The translations under genes and the position numbers were made by a program. Below the pieces are notes generated by a model, which made no database searches, was not told where the DNA came from, and worked only from the letters and a program-made list of their open reading frames with translations. A stretch of DNA of 64,000 nucleotides from CAXBES01 sp963974915 (GTDB lineage: Bacteria > Bacteroidota > Bacteroidia > Flavobacteriales > Flavobacteriaceae): positions 62,001 through 126,000 of the forward strand of contig CAXBES010000004.1 in NCBI GenBank assembly GCA_963974915.1. The letters run 5' to 3'. Positions 39,364 to 48,559 of this stretch are shown piece by piece; within the stretch, counting starts at the first letter, position 1, and every line of letters begins with the position of its first letter.

Positions 39364-40751
39364 TGAAAACTAAGATATATACAGTAGTATTTGCGGTACT
39401 CGTTTCGGTATTAGGGTACGCGCAGGAAAAGGAAATGCCACCAAAAGGAGGGGAGCCGGCAGGATTTACCCTACCCGAGAAGAAAGTGATCAATTATGAA
39501 AACGGACTCCAACTCGTGTTGGTTCCCTACGGAAGTATTCCGAAGGCAAGTGTGAGTATCACCGTGAAAACAGGAAATATTCACGAAAAAGAAAATGAAG
39601 TCTGGCTTACCGATTTACTGGGGGAACTTATGAAAGAGGGGAGTATCGGCAACTATGATGTAAAGAATAAACTCGCAGGAATGGGTGGTAATCTGAATAT
39701 TGGGGTTGGGGTGCATACCGTTTCTCTAAGTACGAGGGTTTTAGCCGAATTTACTCCGGAAGCGCTTAATACCTTAGCCGATGTGTTAATGAACCCGAAG
39801 TGGCCTGCTACCGAGCTAGACAGGTTAAAAGGCAATATGAAGCGTGATGTAACGGTGTCTTTATCGCGACCGGGAGCACAGGCGCAGAAAGAGTTTTTTG
39901 CAGAGATCTATCCCGATCATCCCTACGGAAAGGTTTTCCCAACGGTTGAACAGGTAGAGTCTTATACAGTAGATCAGATTAAGGCGTATTATGATGCTAA
40001 CTTCGGAGCGCAACGTACCACGGTGTATGTGGTTGGAAAGTTTGATGCCACCAAAGTGAAGGAAGTGGTAGATGCTCAACTTTCACAATGGCGGAAGGGT
40101 CCGGAGCAATTTTATCCGGTAGCTCAGCCCCACACCGAAACGACCGTTCGTGTTATAGATCGTCCGGGTGCACCACAGTCTACCATCTACTTTGGTCTCC
40201 CTGCTGCCGATCCTTCTTCGGAAGATTATATCTCCCTTGATATTATGAATTCGTTATTGGGAGGTTCTTTTGGGTCCAGGATAACGAGTAATATTAGAGA
40301 AGATAAAGGTTATACCTATTCTCCATACAGTAATCTGCAAACCAATTATAAGAATGGTTTGTGGTATGAGGTTGCCGATGTTACAACAGAGCATACGGGA
40401 GCTTCATTAGATGAAATTAAAAAGGAGATAAAACGCTTACAGAGCGAAGCTCCCTCTAAGGAGGAGTTGGAAGGGATTCAGAATTACGAATCGGGTCTGT
40501 ATGTATTGCAAAATTCAACTCCCGGCGGAATTATTGGTCAGTTAACGTTTTTAGACATCCACGAACTGGATGAGTCGTTTTTGGTAAATAAAGTAAAAGC
40601 GATGAACGCTGTGACCCCGGAGGAAGTGCAGGAGATGGCGAAGAAGTATATAAAACCGGAGAATATGACCCTTGTGGTGGTGGGAGATAAGGAGAAGATC
40701 AAGGATCAGGTACAGGAAACGATCAAAAAACCTGCTGATAAGGAACAGTGA
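39363..40751 (+). CDS. M16 family peptidase-like, non-catalytic subunit
   Basis: 462 aa with a signal peptide ending GYAQ (residues 1-20). The fold is M16 (YENGLQLVLVPYGSIPKASVSITVKTGNIHE, QRTTVYVVGKFDATKVKEVVDAQL, GGSFGSRITSNIREDKGYTYSPYS), but the zinc motif is lost: the equivalent segment reads WLTDLLGELMKEG. The R-x5-G-Y-T-Y-S substrate-clamp motif is kept. Such subunits pair with an active partner, here the gene before it with a one-base overlap. Together they would form a heterodimeric peptidase in the periplasm. Confidence 0.94.
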   Translation: MKTKIYTVVFAVLVSVLGYAQEKEMPPKGGEPAGFTLPEKKVINYENGLQLVLVPYGSIPKASVSITVKTGNIHEKENEVWLTDLLGELMKEGSIGNYDVKNKLAGMGGNLNIGVGVHTVSLSTRVLAEFTPEALNTLADVLMNPKWPATELDRLKGNMKRDVTVSLSRPGAQAQKEFFAEIYPDHPYGKVFPTVEQVESYTVDQIKAYYDANFGAQRTTVYVVGKFDATKVKEVVDAQLSQWRKGPEQFYPVAQPHTETTVRVIDRPGAPQSTIYFGLPAADPSSEDYISLDIMNSLLGGSFGSRITSNIREDKGYTYSPYSNLQTNYKNGLWYEVADVTTEHTGASLDEIKKEIKRLQSEAPSKEELEGIQNYESGLYVLQNSTPGGIIGQLTFLDIHELDESFLVNKVKAMNAVTPEEVQEMAKKYIKPENMTLVVVGDKEKIKDQVQETIKKPADKEQ

Positions 40752-40928
40752 GCAAGCAGTCATTTCGACCCAGCCTGCCGGCAAGGCAGGCGCAAGTGAG
40801 AACTCCCATGATGCATTTAGATAAGTGTTGTGGGATTCCTCAGTTGTTCCACTCCTTCGGAATGACCAAGCAGTCATTTCGACCATAGGGAGAAATCTCA
40901 GTTGCTCCCTTTCTTCGGAAGCCTGCGA
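40752..40928. repeat. Dispersed palindromic repeat cluster
   Basis: Two partial copies of the repeat also seen near 43.2 and 43.8 kb: CAGTCATTTCGA occurs at 40757 and 40872, with CCTGCC/GGCAGG inverted repeats (40774-40790) and CTTCGGAATGAC nearby. It fills the gap between the M16 pair and recG; no promoter or gene is visible in it. Confidence 0.75.
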
Positions 40929-43034
40929 TCAACTAATATAGTTCCAGATATTCTTGTATTTAGTTAGCTGAATATAAGTAGCTTTAATAGGTTTGTTTTC
41001 TTCGGAAGCCAACGCAGGATCACTTTTTAGGGTTTGCATGGCGTAGCTACGTGCGATCTTTAGAATTTCACTGTCTTTAACGATATCTGCGATCCGAAGG
41101 TTGAGAACACCACTTTGTTGTGTACCCATAATATCTCCCGGTCCGCGTAATTTGAGGTCCACTTCGGCGATTTCGAAGCCATCGCCGGTACGAACCATGG
41201 TTTCCAGACGTGTTTTGGCATCTGCGGAGAGCTTATGACTCGTCATAAGGATACAGTAGCTCTGTTCGGCACCTCTACCCACACGACCTCGCAACTGATG
41301 TAATTGTGATAGTCCGAAGCGCTCAGCACTTTCAATGATCATAACACTTGCATTAGGAACATTTACACCCACTTCAATTACGGTTGTAGCGACCATGATC
41401 TGAGTTTCACCCTTAACAAACCGATTCATTTCAAAATCTTTATCGGCTGCTTTCATTTGTCCGTGTACAATGGAAACCTGATATTTTGGTTGTGGAAATT
41501 CACGTACGATACTCTCATATCCATCCATCAGATCTTTGTAATCTAAAGCCTCACTTTCCTGTATTAATGGGTACACGATATAGACCTGTCTGCCCTTCGA
41601 AATTTCGTCTCTAATAAACCTAAAAACTTTGAGTCTGTTCGCATCAAATCTGTGTACGGTTTTGATGTCTTTTCTACCCGGCGGAAGTTCATCGATAACA
41701 CTAATATCCAGGTCGCCGTAAACACTCATTGCGAGGGTTCTTGGAATAGGGGTTGCGGTCATCACAAGAACGTGTGGAGGGAATTCATTTTTATGCCATA
41801 ATTTACTTCTTTGTGCAACTCCAAACCGATGTTGCTCATCGATGATCGCAAGTCCGAGGTTTGAAAATTTTACCTTATCTTCGAGCAATGCATGAGTCCC
41901 GATCAGGATGTCTAAAGTACCATTTTCCAGATTTTCGTGTATTTCTCGCCTATCTGAAGCTTTGGTTGAACCGGTAAGAAGTGAAATACTGGTATTCAAG
42001 TTTTTACACAATTCAATTAATCCTTTATAGTGTTGGACTGACAAAATTTCAGTCGGAGCCATTAAACACGCCTGAAAACCGTTGTCAAGTGCTATTAACA
42101 TTGATAATAGCGCCACTATGGTCTTCCCCGAACCCACGTCTCCTTGCAGGAGTCTGTTCATTTGCGCTTTGCTACCCATATCGGCTCTAATTTCTTTCAC
42201 TACCCGCTTCTGAGCCTTGGTGAGTTGGAAGGGTAAATGTTCGTTGTAAAAGGTGTTAAAATTCTCCCCTACCCGGGTAAAGGGATACCCTTTTATTTTC
42301 GATTTATGGATCAGGTTTTTCCGAATTAATTGCAACTGAATGTAGAATAATTCTTCGAATTTTAAACGGTATTGAGCCCGTGCTAAATGAGTGGAACTTT
42401 TTGGAAAATGTATGTTGAAAAGTGCCTCGCTTTTTGACACTAATTTGAGCTGTTGTAAAAGTGGTTTTGACAGGGTTTCGGAGAAGCGGTTTTCCGACTC
42501 TAAAAACAGTTGTTGCAGGAGTGAATTTATCACTCTGTTCGTGATGCCGCTATTGGTTAATTTTTCGGTAGAAGGATATACCGGTTGCATGGCAGATCGC
42601 AAACTTTTTTCGTGGGCTTCCAGTAGTTCCATTTCGGGATGCGGCATCGAAAAAGTACCGTTGTAGAAATTTGTTTTTCCGAAGATAACATAAGGAACGT
42701 TGATCTTTAAATTTTCACGAATCCACTTATGACCCCTAAACCAAACCAGCTCCATACTTCCGGTTTTGTCTTTAAAAGTTGCTACCAATCTTTTCCCTCT
42801 TTGCTGCTGAATGGTTTTTAGATGAATTATTTTACCGAGAATTTGTACTTCGGCGTTGGTTTGTTGCAATTCTGCAATTTTATAGTATTTGGTTCTGTCG
42901 AGGTAGCGGTTTGGAAATAAATTAAGTAGATCCTGAAAGGTATGAATCCCTAGCTCCTTTTTAAGTAGTTCGGCACGATTGGGGCCAACTCCTTTTAAGT
43001 AATCGATAGGGGTTTGAAGGTAATTAGGATTCAT
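40929..43034 (-). CDS. recG: ATP-dependent DNA helicase RecG
   Basis: 701 aa, complete. RecG remodels stalled forks and Holliday junctions. Residues 1-240 hold the wedge/OB domain (PIDYLKGVGPNRAELLKKELGIHTFQDLLNLFPNRYLDRT, then VQILGKIIHLKTIQQQRGKRLVATFKDKTGSMELVWF). The helicase core follows: Walker A LLQGDVGSGKTIVAL, LMAPTEILSVQH, IDEQHRFGVAQR (DEQH box), MTATPIPRTLAMSVYGDLD, then the C-terminal domain with VATTVIEVGVNVPNASVMIIE, HQLRGRVGRG and the TQQSG motif. It is monocistronic. Confidence 0.98.
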   Translation of the reverse strand: MNPNYLQTPIDYLKGVGPNRAELLKKELGIHTFQDLLNLFPNRYLDRTKYYKIAELQQTNAEVQILGKIIHLKTIQQQRGKRLVATFKDKTGSMELVWFRGHKWIRENLKINVPYVIFGKTNFYNGTFSMPHPEMELLEAHEKSLRSAMQPVYPSTEKLTNSGITNRVINSLLQQLFLESENRFSETLSKPLLQQLKLVSKSEALFNIHFPKSSTHLARAQYRLKFEELFYIQLQLIRKNLIHKSKIKGYPFTRVGENFNTFYNEHLPFQLTKAQKRVVKEIRADMGSKAQMNRLLQGDVGSGKTIVALLSMLIALDNGFQACLMAPTEILSVQHYKGLIELCKNLNTSISLLTGSTKASDRREIHENLENGTLDILIGTHALLEDKVKFSNLGLAIIDEQHRFGVAQRSKLWHKNEFPPHVLVMTATPIPRTLAMSVYGDLDISVIDELPPGRKDIKTVHRFDANRLKVFRFIRDEISKGRQVYIVYPLIQESEALDYKDLMDGYESIVREFPQPKYQVSIVHGQMKAADKDFEMNRFVKGETQIMVATTVIEVGVNVPNASVMIIESAERFGLSQLHQLRGRVGRGAEQSYCILMTSHKLSADAKTRLETMVRTGDGFEIAEVDLKLRGPGDIMGTQQSGVLNLRIADIVKDSEILKIARSYAMQTLKSDPALASEENKPIKATYIQLTKYKNIWNYIS

Positions 43035-43130
43035 AAAACGAATTTAACAAATATCTATGAAGGCAGGAATCGCATTTGGTATTTCTGTGTTTTTATTCTT
43101 AGTAGGACGTTTGTTTCACCAACTTTATGC

Positions 43131-43270
43131 GATCCCTCAGTCGTTCCTCCTTCGGGATGACTGTTGTGCGCCTTCTTCAAAATGATTACTGTCGTTCCTC
43201 CTTCGGAATGACTAGGCAGTCATTTCGAGCCTGCCTGCCGGGAAGGCAGGTGTTAGCGAGAAATCTCACG
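43131..43270. repeat. Dispersed repeat, copy A, left of GIY-YIG gene
   Basis: Positions 43131-43206 differ from 43691-43766 at only three bases. The second half, from CAGTCATTTCGAGC (43217) to GAGAAATCTCA, is nearly the same as 43802-43853 and contains CCTGCCGGGAAGGCAGG. The two copies lie 560 bp apart in direct orientation. Confidence 0.88.
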
Positions 43271-43306
43271 TTCTGCGGATCCAAATTGCACTAAAGGCAC
43301 CTTAAA

Positions 43307-43600
43307 TCACCTGATTATTGAGTATTTCCAATTAGGATTAAAGTTTGAAATTAAATTATTCTTCTTTTCCCTTCTCCATTTCTTTAATTCTTTTTCTCTT
43401 GAAATAGCAGTTATTGGATCTCCGAAACCTTCATAATAAACAAGCTGACAGCAATTGTATTTTCCTGCAAAAGTTTTTTTACCATTCCGGCTGTCGAAAG
43501 AATGCTCACCAATTCGGCGTTGGATATTGTTTGTTATCCCAATGTATAGGGTGGTTCTGTATTTATTGGTTAGTATATAGACGAAATACTTATAAAGCAT
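43307..43600 (-). CDS. GIY-YIG nuclease family protein
   Basis: 97 aa, single-domain UvrC/YhbQ-like. The motif is split as YFVYILTN (residues 5-12) and LYIGITN (18-24), followed by RRIGEHSFD with the catalytic Arg, and the conserved Glu in AISREKELKKWRREKK. No DNA-binding extension is present. It could cut DNA or serve repair; free-standing copies are common in Flavobacteriaceae. It is enclosed by directly repeated copies of a dispersed element, which may be meaningful (see findings). Confidence 0.93.
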   Translation of the reverse strand: MLYKYFVYILTNKYRTTLYIGITNNIQRRIGEHSFDSRNGKKTFAGKYNCCQLVYYEGFGDPITAISREKELKKWRREKKNNLISNFNPNWKYSIIR

Positions 43601-43976
43601 GATTGAAATTAATCTTTTGTTTCCATAGATGGACGATATAGAACACTACTATTTCCTATGATTCATGAATTACGGGTAATTAAATAGGGAGATCCCTCAG
43701 TCGTTCCTCCTTCGGGATGACTGTTGTGCGCCTCCTTCAAAATGATAACTGTCGTGCCTCCTTCGGGATTACTTTAGGGTGTCTATTTCTGAAGGTCCTC
43801 GCAGTCATTTCGAGCCTGCCTGCCGGGAAGGAAGGCGCAAGCGAGAAATCTCATCCTGATTGGTTTTGATTCATTCACTGCCTACTCTGTTCCCTCAGAA
43901 GTTTCTCCTTCGGGATGAATGACGAGTTCTCCATCTTAATCACTATTTTTGGTAACAGATTTGCTAATTACTACTT
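43601..43976. repeat. Gap with dispersed repeat, copy B, right of GIY-YIG gene
   Basis: The 376-bp gap holds copy B at 43691-43855, then a further partial copy with CTTCGGGATGAAT near 43908-43920. No open frame or RNA gene was recognised. The M1 peptidase start follows at 43977 without an evident -7 box. Confidence 0.8.
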
Positions 43977-46049
43977 ATGAAAGTATTCCTCACCCTTATT
44001 GTTCTTCTTATTTTGTCCCCTACCCGGGCTCAGCAAACCGATGTGGTCGATTTCCAACGAATAAGTGCAACAATCGATGTCAGGGCTAAAACTGAGAGCG
44101 TAGAAGGAACAATGAGAGTCGAATTTATGATCTTAGAGGACACCGATTCTGTTTATTTAGATGCCGTTAAAATGAAGGTGTCTCAATACGATGATGTTAA
44201 AGGAATCAAGGAGATAGGAGTTACGGCCTCCGAACAAAAAATATGGCTAACCGGGAATTTTAGAAGTAACAGACCTTATACGGTGTCATTTCAATTTACA
44301 GCGAGCCCAAGTCAAACCATGTATTTTACCGGAGAGCAAGTCTGGACTCAGGGTCAGGGGAAATACACATCCCACTGGCTTCCCAGTATTGATGATATGA
44401 ACGATAAAATAGAATTCGATCTTATCATTGCGGCACCTTCAGATAAAACCGTTGTTTCAAATGGCAGCCTAATTTCTAAGAATGTTGAAAACGAGAAGAC
44501 CTATTGGAAATTTGATATGAATAATCCCATGAGTAGTTACCTCGTGGCGATCGCAATTGGAGACTTTCAGAAGCAACAAACAACTTCGGCATTGGGAACT
44601 AACATAGAATTGTACTACAGCAGCAAGGATTCGCTGTATGTTGAACCTACGTATCGCTATTCAAAAAAAATATTCGACTTTTTAGAGTCGGAGATCGGAG
44701 TCGCTTATCCGTGGCAAAATTACAAACAGGTTCCGGTGCGGGATTTTCTATATGCCGGCATGGAAAATACTACGGCAACTATCTTTTCGGAGGCTTTTGT
44801 TGTGGATTCTACAGGTTTTAACGACCGCAATTACGTAAACGTGAATGCACACGAATTGGCGCATCAGTGGTTTGGAAATTATATCACGGAAACTGAAGGC
44901 ACACACCATTGGTTGCAGGAAGGTTTTGCGACTTACTACGCATTACTTGCCGAAAAAGCGATCTTTGGTGAGGATTATTACTACTGGAAATTGTTTCAGA
45001 GTGCCGAACAATTAAAGGCGATGAGCGACGAAGGGAAAGGAGAGGCATTGCTCAACGCCAAAGCGAGTTCCCTCACTTTTTATGAGAAAGGGGCGTGGGC
45101 GTTGCATATTTTAAAGGAAGAGATAGGGGAACCTGCCTTTAAATTAGCTGTTCAGAATTATTTAAAAAAATATGCTTTCCAGAATGTTTCTACTAGTGAT
45201 TTTATTTCTGAAGTACGAGCGGTTTCAGGGCGAAATCTTGCACAATGGGAAGGAGATTGGCTAAAGCAAAGTGCTTTTCAAGCCGAAGATGCCTACAATT
45301 CGTTGCTAAAATCGTCTTTTATGAAGGATTACTTCGAAGTGGCGGCGCTGAGAGGAGTGGAGCTGGACGCTAAGAAGATTCCACTGCAGACTGCCTTAAC
45401 ATTTCCAAATGATTTTATTGGTCAGGAGGCGATCTATCAGCTGGCAAATGAGCCTTCTTCGGAAACACTTTCACTGTATGAAAAAGCCTTCAATAGCAAT
45501 AATTTATTTGTAAGGCAGGCAATTGCACTTACCACGGAAATCATTCCGAAGGAATTACAAGAAGAATTTGAATCTTTACTCAACGACGCCTCTTATGTCA
45601 CAAATGAAAGCGCTTTGTATTCGCTTTGGGTTAATTTCCCCGAAAAGCGGAGTGTTTATTTAAACAAGATGCGTAATGTTGAAGGGTTTCGTGATAAGAA
45701 TGTCCGACAACTATGGTTAGTTTTGGCATTAGTGACTAATAATTTTGAAACTGAACAAAGAGAGAACTACGTAAACGAACTCACGCACTACACTTCTAAT
45801 GTGTATAGTTTTGAAGTTAGGGAACGAGCCCTGGGTTATGTGAACGATCTACAAATGTGGGATACGGAAACATTGAAGCATCTTGTAAATGCCTCGGTTC
45901 ACCATTCATGGCGCTTCCGAAATTATGCCAGACAGCTGTTAGATTCTGTATTGGAAAATGAAATTTATAAGGCTGAGATCATTAAATTGATGAGTAACTT
46001 TTCAGAAAAAGAAAAGAAACTAATTGCCACTAAAATAGCTGAAGAATGA
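43977..46049 (+). CDS. M1 family metalloaminopeptidase, exported
   Basis: 690 aa with a signal peptide ending TRAQ (residues 1-19). The beta domain (20-200) precedes the thermolysin-like domain: GMEN exopeptidase motif at 261-264, HELAHQW with zinc ligands H292 and H296, and E315 in HWLQEGFATYY, which is the HExxHx18E spacing of M1. The catalytic Tyr is expected in the SSLTFYEKGAW segment. The C-terminal 250 residues are helical, HEAT-like. It removes N-terminal amino acids from peptides in the periplasm or outside. Its stop overlaps the patatin start by ATGA. Confidence 0.96.
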   Translation: MKVFLTLIVLLILSPTRAQQTDVVDFQRISATIDVRAKTESVEGTMRVEFMILEDTDSVYLDAVKMKVSQYDDVKGIKEIGVTASEQKIWLTGNFRSNRPYTVSFQFTASPSQTMYFTGEQVWTQGQGKYTSHWLPSIDDMNDKIEFDLIIAAPSDKTVVSNGSLISKNVENEKTYWKFDMNNPMSSYLVAIAIGDFQKQQTTSALGTNIELYYSSKDSLYVEPTYRYSKKIFDFLESEIGVAYPWQNYKQVPVRDFLYAGMENTTATIFSEAFVVDSTGFNDRNYVNVNAHELAHQWFGNYITETEGTHHWLQEGFATYYALLAEKAIFGEDYYYWKLFQSAEQLKAMSDEGKGEALLNAKASSLTFYEKGAWALHILKEEIGEPAFKLAVQNYLKKYAFQNVSTSDFISEVRAVSGRNLAQWEGDWLKQSAFQAEDAYNSLLKSSFMKDYFEVAALRGVELDAKKIPLQTALTFPNDFIGQEAIYQLANEPSSETLSLYEKAFNSNNLFVRQAIALTTEIIPKELQEEFESLLNDASYVTNESALYSLWVNFPEKRSVYLNKMRNVEGFRDKNVRQLWLVLALVTNNFETEQRENYVNELTHYTSNVYSFEVRERALGYVNDLQMWDTETLKHLVNASVHHSWRFRNYARQLLDSVLENEIYKAEIIKLMSNFSEKEKKLIATKIAEE

Positions 46050-46960
46050 GAGCATTAGTGATATCAGGGGGTGGGAGTAAAGGCGCGTTTGCAGGAGGCG
46101 TAGCTCAGTATTTAATAAAAGAGTTGTATCATGATTACGATCTTTATGTTGGGACTTCTACGGGCAGTCTTCTAATTTCTCATTTGGCGTTAGATAAGAT
46201 TGAAAAGATCAAGGAAGTTTACACTTCGGTAAATCAGCACAGTATTTTTAGTATTCGACCCTTCGTTGTAAAGAAGACAAAATACGGAGGAAAGGAAATA
46301 GCAATTGACCACTTTAGCGTTTTGCGAAATTTTTTACGTGGCAGTAAGACCTTTGGTGAGAGTCATAACCTCAGAAAACTAATAAGTGAGACACTTACCG
46401 AGCTGGAATTTAATGAGATCAAGGCATCGAATAAAGATGTGGTTGTTACCGTTTCCAATCTTTCCTTAAATCAGGTGGAATATAAATCGGTCAAAGATTT
46501 TAACTATGAAGATTTTTGCGATTGGATCTGGATCTCCTGCAACTATATTCCATTTATGAGTTTGGCTAAAAAGGAGGGTTGTGAGTATGCCGACGGTGGA
46601 TTTGGCAGTATGGTTCCTATTGAGGAAGCTATAAACAGAGGAGCAACAACGGTAGATGTGATCATTTTGGAAACTGAAGTGACTTATTACAACCGATTGC
46701 CTTCTAGAAATGTTTTTTCATTGCTTACAAATATGCATGGATACATGCTGGATAGAGTTGAAAAACAAAATATCAGGATCGGTAAATTTGTAGCCGGTAA
46801 TAACGATGCCATCATCAATTTTTATTACACTCCTACGGTTTTAACCACAAATTCTCTGGTTTTCGACAAAAAGTTGATGTCTAAGTGGTGGGAGAGTGGG
46901 TTTAATTATGCAATGCAGAAGAACATCGAGCTGAATGAAATAAGATCCCTGGACGAATAA
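46046..46960 (+). CDS. Patatin-like phospholipase
   Basis: 304 aa, no signal peptide. The oxyanion loop GGGSKG (8-13), nucleophile elbow GTSTG with Ser38, and the catalytic D183-G in YADGGFGSMVP form the complete Ser-Asp dyad. The middle region (IDHFSVLRNFLRGSKTFGESHNLRKLISETL) is the usual cap-like insertion. It should hydrolyse acyl groups from phospholipids or related lipids in the cytoplasm. The start overlaps the M1 peptidase stop by four bases, so the two are translationally coupled, a link with no obvious biochemical reason. Confidence 0.93.
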   Translation: MRALVISGGGSKGAFAGGVAQYLIKELYHDYDLYVGTSTGSLLISHLALDKIEKIKEVYTSVNQHSIFSIRPFVVKKTKYGGKEIAIDHFSVLRNFLRGSKTFGESHNLRKLISETLTELEFNEIKASNKDVVVTVSNLSLNQVEYKSVKDFNYEDFCDWIWISCNYIPFMSLAKKEGCEYADGGFGSMVPIEEAINRGATTVDVIILETEVTYYNRLPSRNVFSLLTNMHGYMLDRVEKQNIRIGKFVAGNNDAIINFYYTPTVLTTNSLVFDKKLMSKWWESGFNYAMQKNIELNEIRSLDE

Positions 46961-46966
46961 TCTTTT

Positions 46967-46985
46967 AAGTGTAAACACTTTTTTT
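46967..46985 (+). terminator. Weak terminator after patatin gene
   Basis: AAGTGT and ACACTT pair around a very tight loop, followed by five more T. It is short, so termination may be incomplete. Confidence 0.5.
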
Positions 46986-47182
46986 CTCAACCAAGGGTTT
47001 TTTACCCCATTTTTTAAAAGGTCTTTGCCTTTTGTTTAAAATATTTACCCCATTATTTCCTTAGGTTTTTTTTAGCGACTTATTTTCAATACTTTAGATC
47101 AAGGGTTACGAAACAACGTGTTGAAGTAACCTTACGTGTTATTAATACTCCTATTTTAAGCTAACAAAAACAACTAATTATC

Positions 47183-47890
47183 ATGAGAAAAATCAATGAA
47201 AACTTGGTATTATTACTCTTCGCCTTCACCACTTTAATTTCTTGCGAAGAACCGGTTCATCAATCACCCAATGAAAGTGTTGATCCGCCAAAACAGATCA
47301 TTTCGGTATCACAAGCTAAAGAAATGTACGACTCCTATGAGAAGCGACGTGTTGGTATTATTAAGGATTATGAGGGTCCAAACCCTGATGGTACCGAATT
47401 TGAACCAACGCGATATGGCTGGTACGACTATGAGACGATAAAACAATATATAGCCTATATAGATCAGGAGGCAAAGGAAGCGGGTGTAAAAATTAGCGGA
47501 CTTAAATTATACTTTTCCAATTATCCGGATGCAGATAATTTTGAGGATGGTTCTCCGGTCGCATACAAAAAACAGAATTCGTTCTTTATCATTCCAACTT
47601 TGAACGAAAACGGCAATCACCGTGCTTTTATTACCGCAGATGATGGTCATGGCGGACGTACGCCTGTACTTGTAAAGAACAGGATACGTGATCTCTCAAA
47701 GGCTAGAAGTCAGGGGAGACTGGATTATTTAGACTCAAAGAAGAAATATTACAGTGTTTTACATCCTAGAATGTTGCTTTTAAATTTTAGCTTTCAGGAT
47801 GACGATAATGAGGATGGGGATAGAAGTTTAGTGTTAAATGAGGCAAGTTTAGTTCCGCCTCCTCCACAAGATACCGATATGGACGATTAA
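47183..47890 (+). CDS. Lipoprotein of unknown function at head of signalling unit
   Basis: 235 aa, lipoprotein signal (VLLLFAFTTLISC, Cys21). The mature protein has no recognised domain. IISVSQAKEMYDSYEKRRVGIIKDYEGPNPDGTEFEPTRYGWYDYETIKQYIAYIDQEAKEAGVKISGLKLYFSNYPD reads as an alpha/beta fold, and the end is acidic with a proline run (VPPPPQDTDMDD). It is the first gene of a unit with a seven-helix membrane protein, a histidine kinase and a regulator (12-bp gap, 28-bp overlap, 42-bp gap), which suggests a link to envelope sensing. Confidence 0.78.
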   Translation: MRKINENLVLLLFAFTTLISCEEPVHQSPNESVDPPKQIISVSQAKEMYDSYEKRRVGIIKDYEGPNPDGTEFEPTRYGWYDYETIKQYIAYIDQEAKEAGVKISGLKLYFSNYPDADNFEDGSPVAYKKQNSFFIIPTLNENGNHRAFITADDGHGGRTPVLVKNRIRDLSKARSQGRLDYLDSKKKYYSVLHPRMLLLNFSFQDDDNEDGDRSLVLNEASLVPPPPQDTDMDD

Positions 47891-47902
47891 TTTTTTTTGT
47901 TA

Positions 47903-48559
47903 ATGGATATAGAAGTTTTTACGTTTTTAACCAATGTTGTTATAACCCTCGAAGGAATTGCAGCATTGGTTTCTATATTGTATTACAAAAAAGTAAATAA
48001 TACCCCTCTAAAATTTTTCCCGCTTATATTGATCTATATTTTCGTTAACGAGTTTTCTGCAGAGTATACCTATCGATATTTTGGGACGAATGTACCGCAG
48101 TACAATGTTTATAACATCATCTTCTTTTTATTCTTTTATTATGTATTTTGGAGTTATGTTAAAAATGCGAAGCATAAACAATGGATAAAAATTGGTGCAA
48201 TCATTTTTATCCTGTCCTGTTTTGTGAATGTCCTGTTTCAGAGTTTTGTGAGGGAGCCGCAGCTCTTAACTTATGTGCTGGGGGCATGTTTACTTATTTT
48301 TTGTATAATTCTATACTATATTGAAATACTAACAACTTCGAAGATATTACTTATAAATCAGGATTTCTTATTTTGGATCAGTGTCGGGCTTTTACTTTTT
48401 TACGTGGGCTATATCCCTATTAAATTAACCAGACACTTTTTTGTTACACAACAGGATTTGTTTCCTACCCTGAGGCTGGTACATTATATTCTGATCATTA
48501 TTATGAACGGCTTTTTCATTTTTGGATTTTTATGGACAACAAGGAGATCGCGGGTTTAG
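47903..48559 (+). CDS. Seven-helix membrane protein, possible sensor
   Basis: 218 aa. ATG at 47903 is chosen over TTG at 47897. Seven hydrophobic segments can be marked: FLTNVVITLEGIAALVSILYY, FFPLILIYIFVNEFSA, VYNIIFFLFFYYVFWSY, WIKIGAIIFILSCFVNVLF, LLTYVLGACLLIFCIILYYI, FLFWISVGLLLFYVGYIPI and VHYILIIIMNGFFIFGFLW. No soluble domain is present. No family is recognised. Its 3' end overlaps the kinase gene by 28 bp, so they are co-translated; it may be the sensory partner of a kinase that has almost no periplasmic part. Confidence 0.8.
   Translation: MDIEVFTFLTNVVITLEGIAALVSILYYKKVNNTPLKFFPLILIYIFVNEFSAEYTYRYFGTNVPQYNVYNIIFFLFFYYVFWSYVKNAKHKQWIKIGAIIFILSCFVNVLFQSFVREPQLLTYVLGACLLIFCIILYYIEILTTSKILLINQDFLFWISVGLLLFYVGYIPIKLTRHFFVTQQDLFPTLRLVHYILIIIMNGFFIFGFLWTTRRSRV

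Noticed and set aside
43131..43855. CRISPR-like direct repeats
   Set aside because: There are only two long copies 560 bp apart with a gene between; no regular spacers or cas genes are present in the window.
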